Source: Viscum album (lineage: Eukaryota; Streptophyta; Magnoliopsida; Santalales; Viscaceae). Taken from it: a stretch of 64,000 nucleotides of DNA. A program made the translations under genes and the position numbers. Below, piece by piece: positions 39,506 to 47,965 of this stretch. The number at the start of each line of letters is the position of its first letter. Position 1 is the stretch's first letter. Below the pieces are notes generated by a model. It saw nothing but the letters and a program-made list of their open reading frames with translations. It made no database searches and was not told the DNA's origin. The stretch is taken from contig OY728125.1 of the NCBI GenBank assembly GCA_963277665.1, positions 1,718,346,889 through 1,718,410,888 of the forward strand, written 5' to 3'.

Positions 39506-39881
39506 TGTAACAACTATGTAATGGTGAAAGCACAAACACCCCGCTTTAACATGTTTGTCAAGTCCAGACCATCCAGGTACCACAAGTTGCCCCACGGACA
39601 CGTGGTCCCTAACATAGGGCCCACCCACGTGCCCGAATGGGTTATATAACAACTTAAAGTCCCCATAGGCTAACACATAACCTTTTTACTATGCTTTTTA
39701 CTCACTCACACACAACCTGGGAAACTCCCTAAAAGGTCACCCATCTAGATCACTATTACAATCCGAGAACACTTAACTTTGCGGTTCTAATCAGATAGGC
39801 TCTTTAAATAATAAGGTGCACCTTGTTCACATGGGTCATAGAATTTAGTCATTTTACCAATTATCATTCTGGGGTGTTACA
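39506..39881 (-). repeat. Cassandra LTR d (full length, best-preserved 5S segment)
   Basis: This 376 bp LTR has clean termini: TGTAACAACT at the left and GGGGTGTTACA at the right. The 5S-derived segment (39715-39832) is the most complete in the array. Minus-strand open frames overlap it but reflect composition only. Flanking segments keep primer-site and polypurine ends. Confidence 0.88.
39715..39832 (-). ncRNA. 5S rRNA-derived segment in Cassandra LTR d
   Basis: Read on the minus strand it follows plant 5S rRNA order: a GGTGCACC-like start, then GAACCGCAAAGTTAAGTG in place of the A-box region of 5S, a diverged intermediate region, GATGGGTGACC (the C-box core, exact), and GGGAGTTTCCCAGG near the 3' end. 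RNA polymerase III internal control regions are therefore still visible, but spacing and base pairing are degraded, so it should not yield functional 5S rRNA. In Cassandra such segments act as, or derive from, pol III promoters. Confidence 0.8.
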
Positions 39882-39979
39882 TTCATCCCCTTTAGATCAT
39901 GACACCCTTGTTTTGGACCCTACATTTCAACCGAGGAGGTGTACTGATCTTAAGGTAGGGTTCCTCCTATGATAAAAAA
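39882..39979 (-). other. Cassandra internal segment d/e
   Basis: This 98 bp segment has TTCATCCCCTTTAG at the left (polypurine tract on the minus strand) and a decayed primer site CCTATGATAAAA at the right. It is non-coding. Confidence 0.8.
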
Positions 39980-40355
39980 TGTTACAACTGGGCACTGGTG
40001 ATAGAACAGACACCCTTCCATAATCTGGGAATCGGTTCTTGGCCCACTATGTACCACCAGTTGTCCCACATATACGTGGTCTCCACCCAGGGACTCACCC
40101 ACGTGCCTCAACGGGTCACCTGACGAATAATTGTCCCCACACGCCATCACATTCCCTTTTTAGTGTGTTTTTTCCTCACTCACACACACCCTAGAAAAAT
40201 CCCAGTTGGTCACTCATCTTGATAACTACATCAATCCAAGAATGATTAAATGTGTAGCTCTAATTAGGAAGACTCCCAAAAATTAAGGTATTCATTGTTG
40301 ACAATAGTTATGTATCATTTTTCCCTCTATTAATGTATCATTCTATGGGGTTACG
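39980..40355 (-). repeat. Cassandra LTR e (full length)
   Basis: This 376 bp LTR starts TGTTACAACTGGGCACTGGTG and ends in an altered terminus GGGGTTACG. Its 5S-derived segment is at about 40189-40295. It keeps GGTCACTCATC (C-box region with one change) and a degraded A-box region. The minus-strand open frame over 39950-40150 is not a gene. Confidence 0.85.
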
Positions 40356-40377
40356 TTCACCCCTCCCCCATAGACCA
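40356..40377 (-). other. Cassandra internal segment e/f, remnant
   Basis: Only the polypurine-tract side remains (TTCACCCCTCCCCCATAGAC on +). It joins directly to the middle of LTR f, so the primer-binding-site half and the left part of LTR f were deleted together. Confidence 0.65.
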
Positions 40378-40585
40378 AAAAATTCCATTTCCAGTGTTCT
40401 TTTTCCTCACTCACACACACCCTGGGGAAATTTTCAGAAGGTCACCCATCCAGATCACTACCCCAAGCCATGCATGCTTAACGTCGATGTTCTAATTAGG
40501 TAGACTCCCAAATAGAATGGTACAACTTGTTGAAATTATTCATATCATATAGTTATTTTACCCTTCATCATTCGACTGTGTTACA
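40378..40585 (-). repeat. Cassandra LTR f, left half missing
   Basis: This starts within the LTR at a CATTTCCAGTG block, retains the 5S-derived segment at about 40430-40527 with GGTCACCCATCC (C-box region intact) and CATGCTTAAC (A-box region altered), and ends CTGTGTTACA. About 165 bp of the other LTR half are absent. Confidence 0.8.
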
Positions 40586-40613
40586 TCCCCCCCTTAGATC
40601 ACAACATCCTCAT
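40586..40613 (-). other. Cassandra internal segment f/g, remnant
   Basis: TCCCCCCCTTAGATCACAAC and CATCCTCATT represent the polypurine side only. The segment joins to GACATGAGTCATATC of the next LTR, apparently across a TTG-type microhomology shared by the two partners. Confidence 0.65.
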
Positions 40614-40668
40614 TGACATGAGTCATATCATTTAGTAATTTAACCTTTTATCATTCTGTAGTGTTATA
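40614..40668 (-). repeat. Cassandra LTR g, 55 bp terminal remnant
   Basis: Only the last 55 bp of an LTR (from GACATGAGTCATATCATTTAG to GTGTTATA on +) are left; the rest, including 5S sequence, was deleted. It shows that at least ten LTRs once existed in the array. Confidence 0.75.
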
Positions 40669-40773
40669 TTCACCGCCCCCCCTATTAGAGCACAACATCC
40701 TCATTGTGGACCCTACATCTCAACCAAGGTAGTGGACCACACTTAAGGATGGGTTCCTCTTCTGATACCAAAT
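40669..40773 (-). other. Cassandra internal segment g/h
   Basis: A complete 105 bp segment: ACCGCCCCCCC at the left is the polypurine tract on the minus strand, and TTCTGATACCAAA at the right gives TTTGGTATCAGAA on the minus strand, nearly the Met primer site. Confidence 0.82.
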
Positions 40774-41146
40774 TGAAAACATGTCACTTGTCATATAACA
40801 AACACCCTACCATAACATAGCCGCCGGGTCCTGGCTAGCCTAGTATCACCAGTCGTCCCACAGAAACATGATCCCCACCTAGGGGCTCAACCACGTGGAT
40901 GAATGGGTTATCTAACTAATGACTGTCCCCACTGGCTAGCACATGTCATTTCCAGTGTGATTTTTCCTCACTCACAAACACCCTCAGAAACATCCTAGAA
41001 GGACATAATTTATGACTACTACACCAAACCAAGAAAGTATAACTTTGGAGTTCTAGTAATCTATATTTTAGAAAAGAAAGTTACACCTTCTTGATATTAG
41101 TCATATCATTTAGTCATTTAACCCCTTATCATTCTACGATGTTACA
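40774..41146 (-). repeat. Cassandra LTR h (full length, diverged)
   Basis: This 373 bp LTR has a decayed left terminus (TGAAAACATGTCACTTG for TGTAACAACTGGGTCCTGG) and a GATGTTACA right end. The 5S-derived segment (about 40981-41090) is one of the more diverged: the C-box block reads GGACATAATTTATG on +, so the pol III box is lost, while AACTTTGGAGTTCTA near the A box remains. Confidence 0.82.
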
Positions 41147-41245
41147 TTAACCACACCCAGAGCACCACATCATCATTGTGGACCCTATATCTCAACCCAG
41201 GAAGTGACACTGCAATTAATGATGGGTTCCTTCTCTGATACCAGA
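41147..41245 (-). other. Cassandra internal segment h/i
   Basis: A complete 99 bp segment. The primer-site side reads CTCTGATACCAGA on + (TGGTATCAGAG on the minus strand, exact for the Met consensus); the polypurine side is interrupted (ACCACACCCAG). Confidence 0.82.
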
Positions 41246-41619
41246 TGTAAAGACTAGGTCTCGGTGATAGCACATACACCCCACCTTTAAATGGTCATCG
41301 GGCCCAGGCTTTCCATGTACCACCAATTTCCCCACAGACACATGGACCCACCATGGGGCCCACCCATATGCCTGAACGGGTCATAAAACTAATTATATTC
41401 CCCACAAACCCACACATTTCCTTTCTAGTGTTTTTTTTCCTTGCTCAAACACACCCTGAGAAACTAACAACAATGCCACCCATCATGATAGCTACTTCAG
41501 GCCAGGCACGCATAACTGTGTAATTCTAATTAGGTAGGATCCTTAAAAGGAAGGTTCAACTTGTTAACATGAGTCATATAATTTAGTCATTTAACCCTTA
41601 ATCATTTTGGTGTGTTACA
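41246..41619 (-). repeat. Cassandra LTR i (full length)
   Basis: This 374 bp LTR starts TGTAAAGACTAGGTCTCGGTG and ends GGTGTGTTACA. The 5S-derived segment (about 41452-41562) keeps GCCACCCATC, close to the C box, and GGCACGCATAACTGTG, close to the A-box region. Confidence 0.85.
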
Positions 41620-41724
41620 ATCACCCCCCCCCCACCATAGAGAACAACTTCATAATTGTGGACTCTATATCTCAACCCAGAAAATGCACTGCACTGAATG
41701 TTCTGTACCACCTATGATACCAAA
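41620..41724 (-). other. Cassandra internal segment i/j
   Basis: A complete 105 bp segment beginning with a run of eleven C on the + strand (a perfect G-run polypurine tract on the minus strand) and ending CCTATGATACCAAA, one base from the Met primer-site consensus. Confidence 0.82.
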
Positions 41725-42099
41725 TGTAACAACTGGGTCCTGGTGACAGCACATACACCCCGCCTTAATATAGCTGTCAGGTCCAATCCCACTAGGTACA
41801 ACCTATTTCCCTACAAACACATGGTCCCCACCATGGGGCCTACCCACATGCATGAATGAGTCATCTGACTAATGATAGTCCCTATTTTCTAACAGATTTC
41901 ATTTTTAGTGTTCTTTTTCTTCACTCACACACAACCTGGGAAAAATCCCATAAGTTCACCCATCATGATCATTATTCGAAGCCAACCATGATTAACTGTT
42001 TAGTTCTAATAATATAGGCTCCCAAAAAGGAAGTTTCCCTTTATTGACATGAGTCATATCATTTAGTCAATTAACCCTTTATTGTTATGTGGTTTCACA
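41725..42099 (-). repeat. Cassandra LTR j (full length, outer right copy)
   Basis: This 375 bp LTR starts TGTAACAACTGGGTCCTGGTG (intact) and ends with a decayed GTGGTTTCACA. On the minus strand it is the first (5') LTR of the array. The 5S-derived segment is at about 41934-42038, with TTCACCCATC next to the C-box position and TGATTAACTG at the A-box position. TGTGT follows directly. Confidence 0.85.
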
Positions 42100-42104
42100 T
42101 GTGT
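42100..42104. other. Target-site duplication, right copy (TGTGT)
   Basis: Identical to 38506-38510. The host LTR sequence TCCATGCACATT continues from here and aligns with the uninterrupted LTR copy. Confidence 0.75.
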
Positions 42105-42290
42105 TCCATGCACATTATATTATTTCATATGAATGGTGAGGGTGTAAGTTATAACAAATTTGATAGAAAATCAAAAAACATTCATATGTTAAGAATGTAT
42201 TTTTAATTAGTTGAGAAACATTATTTTAAAATAAAAATAACCACTGATTCACCCACCCCCTCTATGTGGTCACGATCATACATGAGAATA
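42105..42290 (+). repeat. Left (5') LTR of the copia-like element, part 2
   Basis: This aligns with about 47780-47965: GTTGAGAAACATT matches GTTTAGAAACATT, and ACCCACCCCCTCTATGTGGTC matches the C-rich end of the right LTR. The exact end is uncertain (42278 or 42290). A TACATGAGAATAAG stretch at 42279 may be a decayed Met primer-binding site (7 of 11 positions match ATCAGAGCTAG). Together with part 1 the left LTR is about 2.62 kb. Confidence 0.65.
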
Positions 42291-45200
42291 AGAATTTCCA
42301 TCAAAGGGATGGTTTTATTTGAAAGATCTACCTCAAGGATATAAAATTTTATTTCTATAAATGCTAAGGGTATGATGTCTTTCAATGGAAATAACTATCA
42401 TATTTAGAAATATATGACTCTTCTATATCTTATGCCCCTTAGGTATGATATTTTGGAAGCTACTACAGAAGGTTATCCTCCACATAATGAGAGTTTTCTT
42501 TTTATAGATTCTAATAAGAAATAAACATTAGAATGATGGAAGAGAGATAAATTATTTACTCTCACCACATACTAATAGTGAGTTCCATAGAGTAAATGGA
42601 GTTGAAAATTCCAAAGGATTCTTGGATAATTTAAAAAACATTTATTAAGGAAATTGAAATGCGAAGAAGGAAAAGTTACAAATCTAGAGGCAAATATATG
42701 ATAATCTAAAAAATTCTACGAAAGAATATGTTGGTGACATTATTACGGGGATGAATGATATTATTAGCACCATAAAATGTATTGGAAATAAAGTGGAATA
42801 CTCGAGAGTTGTTGAAATATATTGATAATTATTCTTGATAATTTTGACACTATAGATTAATCATAGGAAGATACAAATCCTGAAACTCTAATGTTGGATG
42901 ATCTACTTAGTACACTTGTTACTTATTAAATGTGAAGAGAAATGAAATGAAAATTCATGAAAATTTTGATCAAAAAATGACCTAACAATAATTTTTAACA
43001 TCAATAAAGCATGACTAAAAAAATAAAGATGAAAAAAGTGATTTAGAAGATGATGAAGAAGCTGAATATTTCAACAAAATGGATTCTCTCTTTTTAAGGA
43101 ATAACAATAAGGGGGCATATAAAAGTAAAACTATAAAATGATGTAATTATAATTGAAATGTACATGTTTCATTAAATTTTACACAAAATAAATTTGGAGA
43201 ATATATGTCCAAATAAGATGATTATAAACATCATAAATGAAGATCAAGAAACATAAGGAATGATATCATTGTGAAAAAAATGATGGAATGATATATGAAA
43301 AGAATAAAAAATAATGATTCCTCAAGGGATGTTGAATATGATGATCAACTCCAAATTCATTTATCACGTTATAAATGGATGTGATAATTTTTTTAGTAAA
43401 AACAATGAAGACATGATGATGGAAATGGAATGAATTTTTAAAAATAATTTGTATAATTCTCTTGAAAAAATATCCATCTCAAAAAATAAATATATAATCT
43501 GATGAAATATGTTGAAGAAATAACATTTTAGAATAACGATCTTAAATGAAAACATAAAAGTTATAAAGAAAATTCATCCATAAATGATAATATCCACAAG
43601 AAAAAATACAAACTTATAGAAGAATATAAATATGAAAACTGGAAGAAATGTGACTCTGAAAAATAATAGATTCTCCGAAAATTAAGTTGGTTGTGTAACA
43701 ATATGAGTTTTGAGAAACACAATAAATGTTTCTTAAAATAAAATTTTATGTAATAAAGATGATAGAAAAATTCAATAAGGTTGTTGTGGATAATGGTGAA
43801 ACATATAAATAATGAAAAAAATATTGGTTTACAAAATACAATTTCCGAGAAAACATCTTTCATCAAGAAAGATGTAAATTTTTCAGGAATGTATCATACT
43901 CGGAAAATAGGTCTAAAAATTATGAATAAAAAAATAAAAAATCAATTCTGATCAATTTTACTCTCAGACCCAAAGCTCATGATACAGAAGTCACTAATGG
44001 TGTTGTTAAATTTTCTAACACAAATCATTTTTATTTCTGTACAAAATTTCCATAACTATAAATAGGAAGGAATTAAAAAGGATCATTTACTATCGAAGAA
44101 TATAATTTTTGTAATAAAAATTAGAGAAACTATAAATGAAATCATAGATTGTGATGCATGAATATTATGTTATGAATGTGGAGAAACACTAACATAAAGT
44201 ATCCAAAAAATGCAGTTCCAAGTTATTTTTCTTGAGAATCATGGCATGTATATAAGGTTATAAAAATCCCAAAAATTAGTTACAACTAAATGCAAGAAGT
44301 TTTTTTAAAAAAAATATTTGTGCCAAGTTGATAAAAATATATGAAAAGATTGTGGTTTGAAAATTCAGAAATGATGTAAGAGATATAAACATGAATGGAA
44401 TGTTACAAAAAATTATTTGGCTTTCCAGTCGGATCAAGAGGAAGGAATGGATGAAATGATACAAAGTCACTATAACAAAACGGATTCCAAATAAAAATAA
44501 TTATTTTATAGCCTTATCAGAATAATCTAAATAAAAAAAATAATCATTTTAAACAATTTGAGATTGATGTAGAAGATGAGGAAAAACATAAAATTTAAAA
44601 TATAGGAAGAAAAATAAAAATTAATGGATAAGATATGTCTATAGTTATGATATTTTCTTATGATAAGCTAAAAAGATCCTCTTTGTTCCATAAAATTTTT
44701 TATTTTTACTATATATTTAGTAATTGATGGAGTTGAAGTCCAAAAACTGATGGTAAGTCTCTTACTACTCTTTGAAAATAAGGTCATGATGTTATAATAT
44801 ATTTTTTCTCGAATGATTTAATTATACACCTAATTGTTTTAATATGTTTTTTAGATGGTGCATTTAAATTTTACATTAAACTAATACATTCATGATTTCC
44901 CCACGAAATGATAATTTTGAGGGAAATATGAAAAGTGTATTACATGGAAGTTGTTTTATGGAAAATATTGAAATCCTTGATTATACTATCAAGTTTTCTA
45001 AACGATGTTCTCTAATATATAAATATATATTTTTTAATTAAAGGATGTTAGTTAATAAATACATGTGATACTTATGTTATCCTAAATAATATATTCATTA
45101 TTTCTAGATGAATAGATCCAAACCGTGGAAATTAGATAATTTGTTTATAATGAGGAATCACGACAATAAAGAAAAATTTTGATTTTATTTTAAATAAGTG

Positions 45201-45358
45201 GACAGTCACATTAATGGGAGAGATAAAGAATATGGGGAGATGTAAAATAAGTCATGTAGAAGAAAAATTTAGAAATGAAAACATTACCACTTGTTGTTTT
45301 GATGTGGTTAAATGTAGGTATTGATGTGGGGATCGAAATAGAACACAATGGGGGGTAT
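42291..45358 (+). pseudogene. Gag-like remnant in the internal region of the copia-like element
   Basis: Translating across stops gives gag-like traces in the order expected for plant Ty1/copia. FNGNNYHI is near 42380, in the place of the conserved F(D/N)GxNYxxW motif. RYDILEATTEGYPP is near 42440-42480. An acidic EDDEEAEYFNKMDSL is near 43050. There are two degraded zinc-knuckle-like sites, one near 43138-43181 and CYECGETLT at 44167-44193. Gag would form the particle and bind RNA. Stops occur every few dozen residues, so this is a pseudogene. No protease, integrase, RT or RNase H trace follows before the polypurine tract, so the copy either descends from a gag-only non-autonomous form or lost pol. 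AT-rich decay limits certainty. Confidence 0.5.
45340..45358 (+). other. Polypurine tract of the copia-like element
   Basis: ACACAATGGGGGGTAT directly precedes TGTTGGACCCC at 45359, the start of the right LTR. It is the expected plus-strand primer and fixes the LTR boundary and the + orientation. Confidence 0.65.
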
Positions 45359-47965
45359 TGTTGGACCCCAGTAATGTTTTGGTTGAATTGTTTGACAATT
45401 TCTCAATATGTTGATGAAATATATTATATTAAATAATTAATGAAAAAACATATTGAAGAATGGTGTGAGTAGTTTTTTCAAATTGGATCCAGAACCATAT
45501 GAATAATAATCGGATCAAGGAGGACGGGATTCAGAACCATCTATATATGATCGGGCTAACGACATGATAATATAATCTATCTAATTATCTTGAGTCAATG
45601 AGGTCCATCAATATAAGATGTTTATTAAAATCCGAAAGCTAATGGATTCTACATTGGGTCTATAATGATATAATTGATCATAATAAATGGATATATACAA
45701 CTGAGAATAAATTTTAGAAAAGAATTGGTCTCAAAAGATTTTTAGTGATATCATAAGGATGGGACGTAATAGAACTTCCATGTATTAAATCTAACAATGA
45801 TTTGTTTATTTTTTTTAAAAATATCACATTTTTTTGGAGAACATGTGATACATGAATATTGAAGGAAAAGTGGATAAAAGGTGTTTTCACCCGTATTCTG
45901 GATAATTATATTGAGGTTGATTGTAAAGAAAGAATTATTCTTCACTAATAATAAGTCATAAAATAAACTACTTTAATCCAAATTATGCTAAATATAAAAT
46001 ACAATCAATTCCATAAAAATTCATTATTACAAGAAAACTTTTATGGAAGAATTATGTATCTAAACTAAAAGAAGTATAGTCTTTGATCATTAGATTCAGA
46101 TTAGTTTGAAGACTAGAAATGATTGATTGATGCTAATGATAGAAACCAAATGTGTTGGTTTTTAGTTAGACCAAAAGAAAATAGATTTAAATCCTCATAA
46201 AAATGATGTTGATATCTATCATAATATAAAATGAAAAATAATTTCAGTGATTTTTGATCATTGATATGGTAAGAATAAATGAAGAAATGTAAGTGATTGG
46301 ATAATTTTGAAAGAATCTGGTATATCCATTATAATGAAGAAATTCGAAAGAGAGTTGGTTCTGAGTATCATGTTGAAAATTCAAATATTTTCCTTATTAC
46401 ATTTAGTGTATGGAAATATAAAGAAGAAACATTTTTTGAACATATGCTTCCATTATATTGAGGATATCAGAATGGAAAGGTAATACTTCTGGTGGTGTAG
46501 AGAAATGTATTGTTATATCTTCTATTCTAATTTTTTTCTTGTGGGTCAGGAAAACAAAATTGACCAATATCCTTTATAGTTATGAATAAATCGTATTAGG
46601 AAATCAAAATCAGGAATCAATATAAAAAAAACTTTGTTATCAAGTATTCAGTTCCCAATTTATAGGTGGGTCAAAAATCAGGAAGAACATAATAATTGAT
46701 AATCATAATGGGAATATATTAATGAAAAATAGTAATTGTATTGATGTTTTTAGAGAATTACTGAAGTGATCAAAAGTCAACAGAATATCATAAATTCAAG
46801 GGAGGGTGAAGAATGAAAAATGTATATCTAAAAGTTAAGGAAATTTGAATATTTTATTATTCTTAAAGGTTTTGAAATACTCAAAAATGGAACCAAATAT
46901 TAAGAAAATTTATGTATTTTTTAAATTTCGTAATGTGGGAATGGTTTTAAGAACCCATTATAAACAAATTTTTCGGTTTATATAAAAGAAGAGATTATTT
47001 ATTTTCTATTATATGACTCTAAAATATTCAAGATCCCATCATATTAAATTGTGTAAAATTTATTTATTGATTCTAAGGATGTTCTATCAGAATGATTCTA
47101 TTGTAATGGAGTTAAATCCATTCATATGATAAAGTACATCAGAGTGACCCATCAGAGTAAAATCCATGGGAGAAAGGTTTATCAAATCCTCTTCCTTTAT
47201 ATAAATAAATAGAGATATTCCGATTGAGTTTATATATAATTGATGAAGGATGATATGAAGGATAATGGGAATATATTGGCCATAATACGTAGAAAATCAT
47301 ATTGAGGTTCCTGTTATTTGAAAGTTGGACAAACTTTACAAAGAAATATTTCAGGACTGATGTTTATCAATAAGATTCAACTCCAACTATTACCTTTGTG
47401 ATGAATTATAGATGTTATTGAAGATTTTACATATGTAATATTTTATTCTTACTACACGTGGTGAATGTGAAGACATTCTAAAGTGGATAATAAAATAATA
47501 AAGAAAGTGAAGCTTGTAACTATGGAATGTTTCAACAAATTAAAAATTATTATTTTGGTGGGGTTTATAACCAGCTATGGGGAACTGGATACTAAAAAGG
47601 ATAGTAGGGGTGTATGAACTATTTTAGTAGGACATGTGCTACTAAAATTTTTTAATTGTTCATTGCCTTGGACTTTTTATTATAAAAAAGAAGACAGTAA
47701 AATAATCCATGTTGTTGGGGACTATCCAACAATAAAGAAGTAGGTACATGTACTAAACCTAGTAAATAATGTATTCTATTTTTTATTTATATTTTTCCAT
47801 AAAAAATTAATTCTTTTGAGTTATATATAATTTATTTTTAAATCTACAAATATTTAGAGGATAAGAATTTTTGTAAGGTGTTTAGAAACATTCATATAAA
47901 AGAAAAAGGAATTACTAATTTACCCCCCCCACCCCTCTAAGTGGTCTCGACACTACTTGGTAACA
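45359..47965 (+). repeat. Right (3') LTR of the copia-like element
   Basis: This 2.6 kb repeat begins TGTTGGACCCC and ends in a run of C followed by GTGGTCTCGACACTACTTGG and TAACA. It aligns with 36078-38510 plus 42105-42290. An alternative end is the CA at 47952. The later end gives flank ACAAA, one mismatch from AAAAA before the left LTR. Its minus-strand open frame at 45751-45945 is not a gene. The numerous differences between the two LTRs mark an old insertion. Confidence 0.7.

Larger units (their letters stand above)
38511..42099 (-). mobile_element. Tandem array of Cassandra TRIM elements
   Basis: Ten LTR copies or remnants alternate with nine internal segments, with a period of about 475 bp. 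Full LTRs are about 375 bp and internal segments about 100 bp. On the minus strand an LTR begins TGTAACACC, ends GTTGTTACA, and is followed by TTTGGTATCAGAGGTGG, whose TGGTATCAGAG matches the primer-binding site for initiator tRNA-Met. The LTR carries a 5S rRNA-derived segment in element orientation. These traits (short LTRs with 5S sequence, Met primer site, tiny non-coding interior) define Cassandra. TGTGT flanks the whole array (38506-38510 and 42100-42104). Tandem Cassandra arrays are known from plants. No coding capacity is present, so mobilisation would depend on proteins from other elements. Confidence 0.9.
36078..47965 (+). mobile_element. Ty1/copia-like element with long LTRs and no pol
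   Basis: Two long direct repeats (about 36078-42290, which includes a nested array, and 45359-47965) flank a 3.07 kb internal region. Without the array, the left LTR is about 2.62 kb and the right LTR 2.61 kb. The right LTR starts TGTTGGACCCC after a G-rich tract. Both LTRs end in a C-rich block followed by GTGGTC(T/A)CGA, typical of plant copia LTR ends. The internal region has gag-like traces only. Flanks AAAAA (36073-36077) and ACAAA (47966-47970) match at four of five positions and may be a decayed target duplication. The element sits inside a family M repeat. An origin from a SIRE/Maximus-like parent is inferred, not shown. Confidence 0.7.

Noticed and set aside
39470..40150. Two minus-strand frames with related proteins (39470-39676 and 39950-40150)
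   Set aside because: They resemble each other only because both are read from homologous Cassandra LTR copies; Cassandra is non-coding.
41624..41635. Poly-C run as an assembly or sequencing artefact
   Set aside because: It sits exactly where the other units have a C-rich polypurine-tract complement, so it is explained as part of the element.
38511..42099. 5S rDNA gene cluster
   Set aside because: The 5S-like parts are decayed and embedded in 375 bp units with LTR termini, Met primer-binding sites and polypurine tracts. Unit structure and a flanking target duplication identify Cassandra, not a ribosomal locus.
38511..42099. CRISPR-like or satellite array
   Set aside because: The period of about 475 bp, LTR ends and internal segments explain the repetition; the plant context and lack of short identical repeats exclude CRISPR.
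43364..45945. Minus-strand frames in the copia-like element (43364-43555, 43561-43866, 44276-44470, 45751-45945)
   Set aside because: They are antisense to the gag-like traces or within the LTR and have low-complexity composition.
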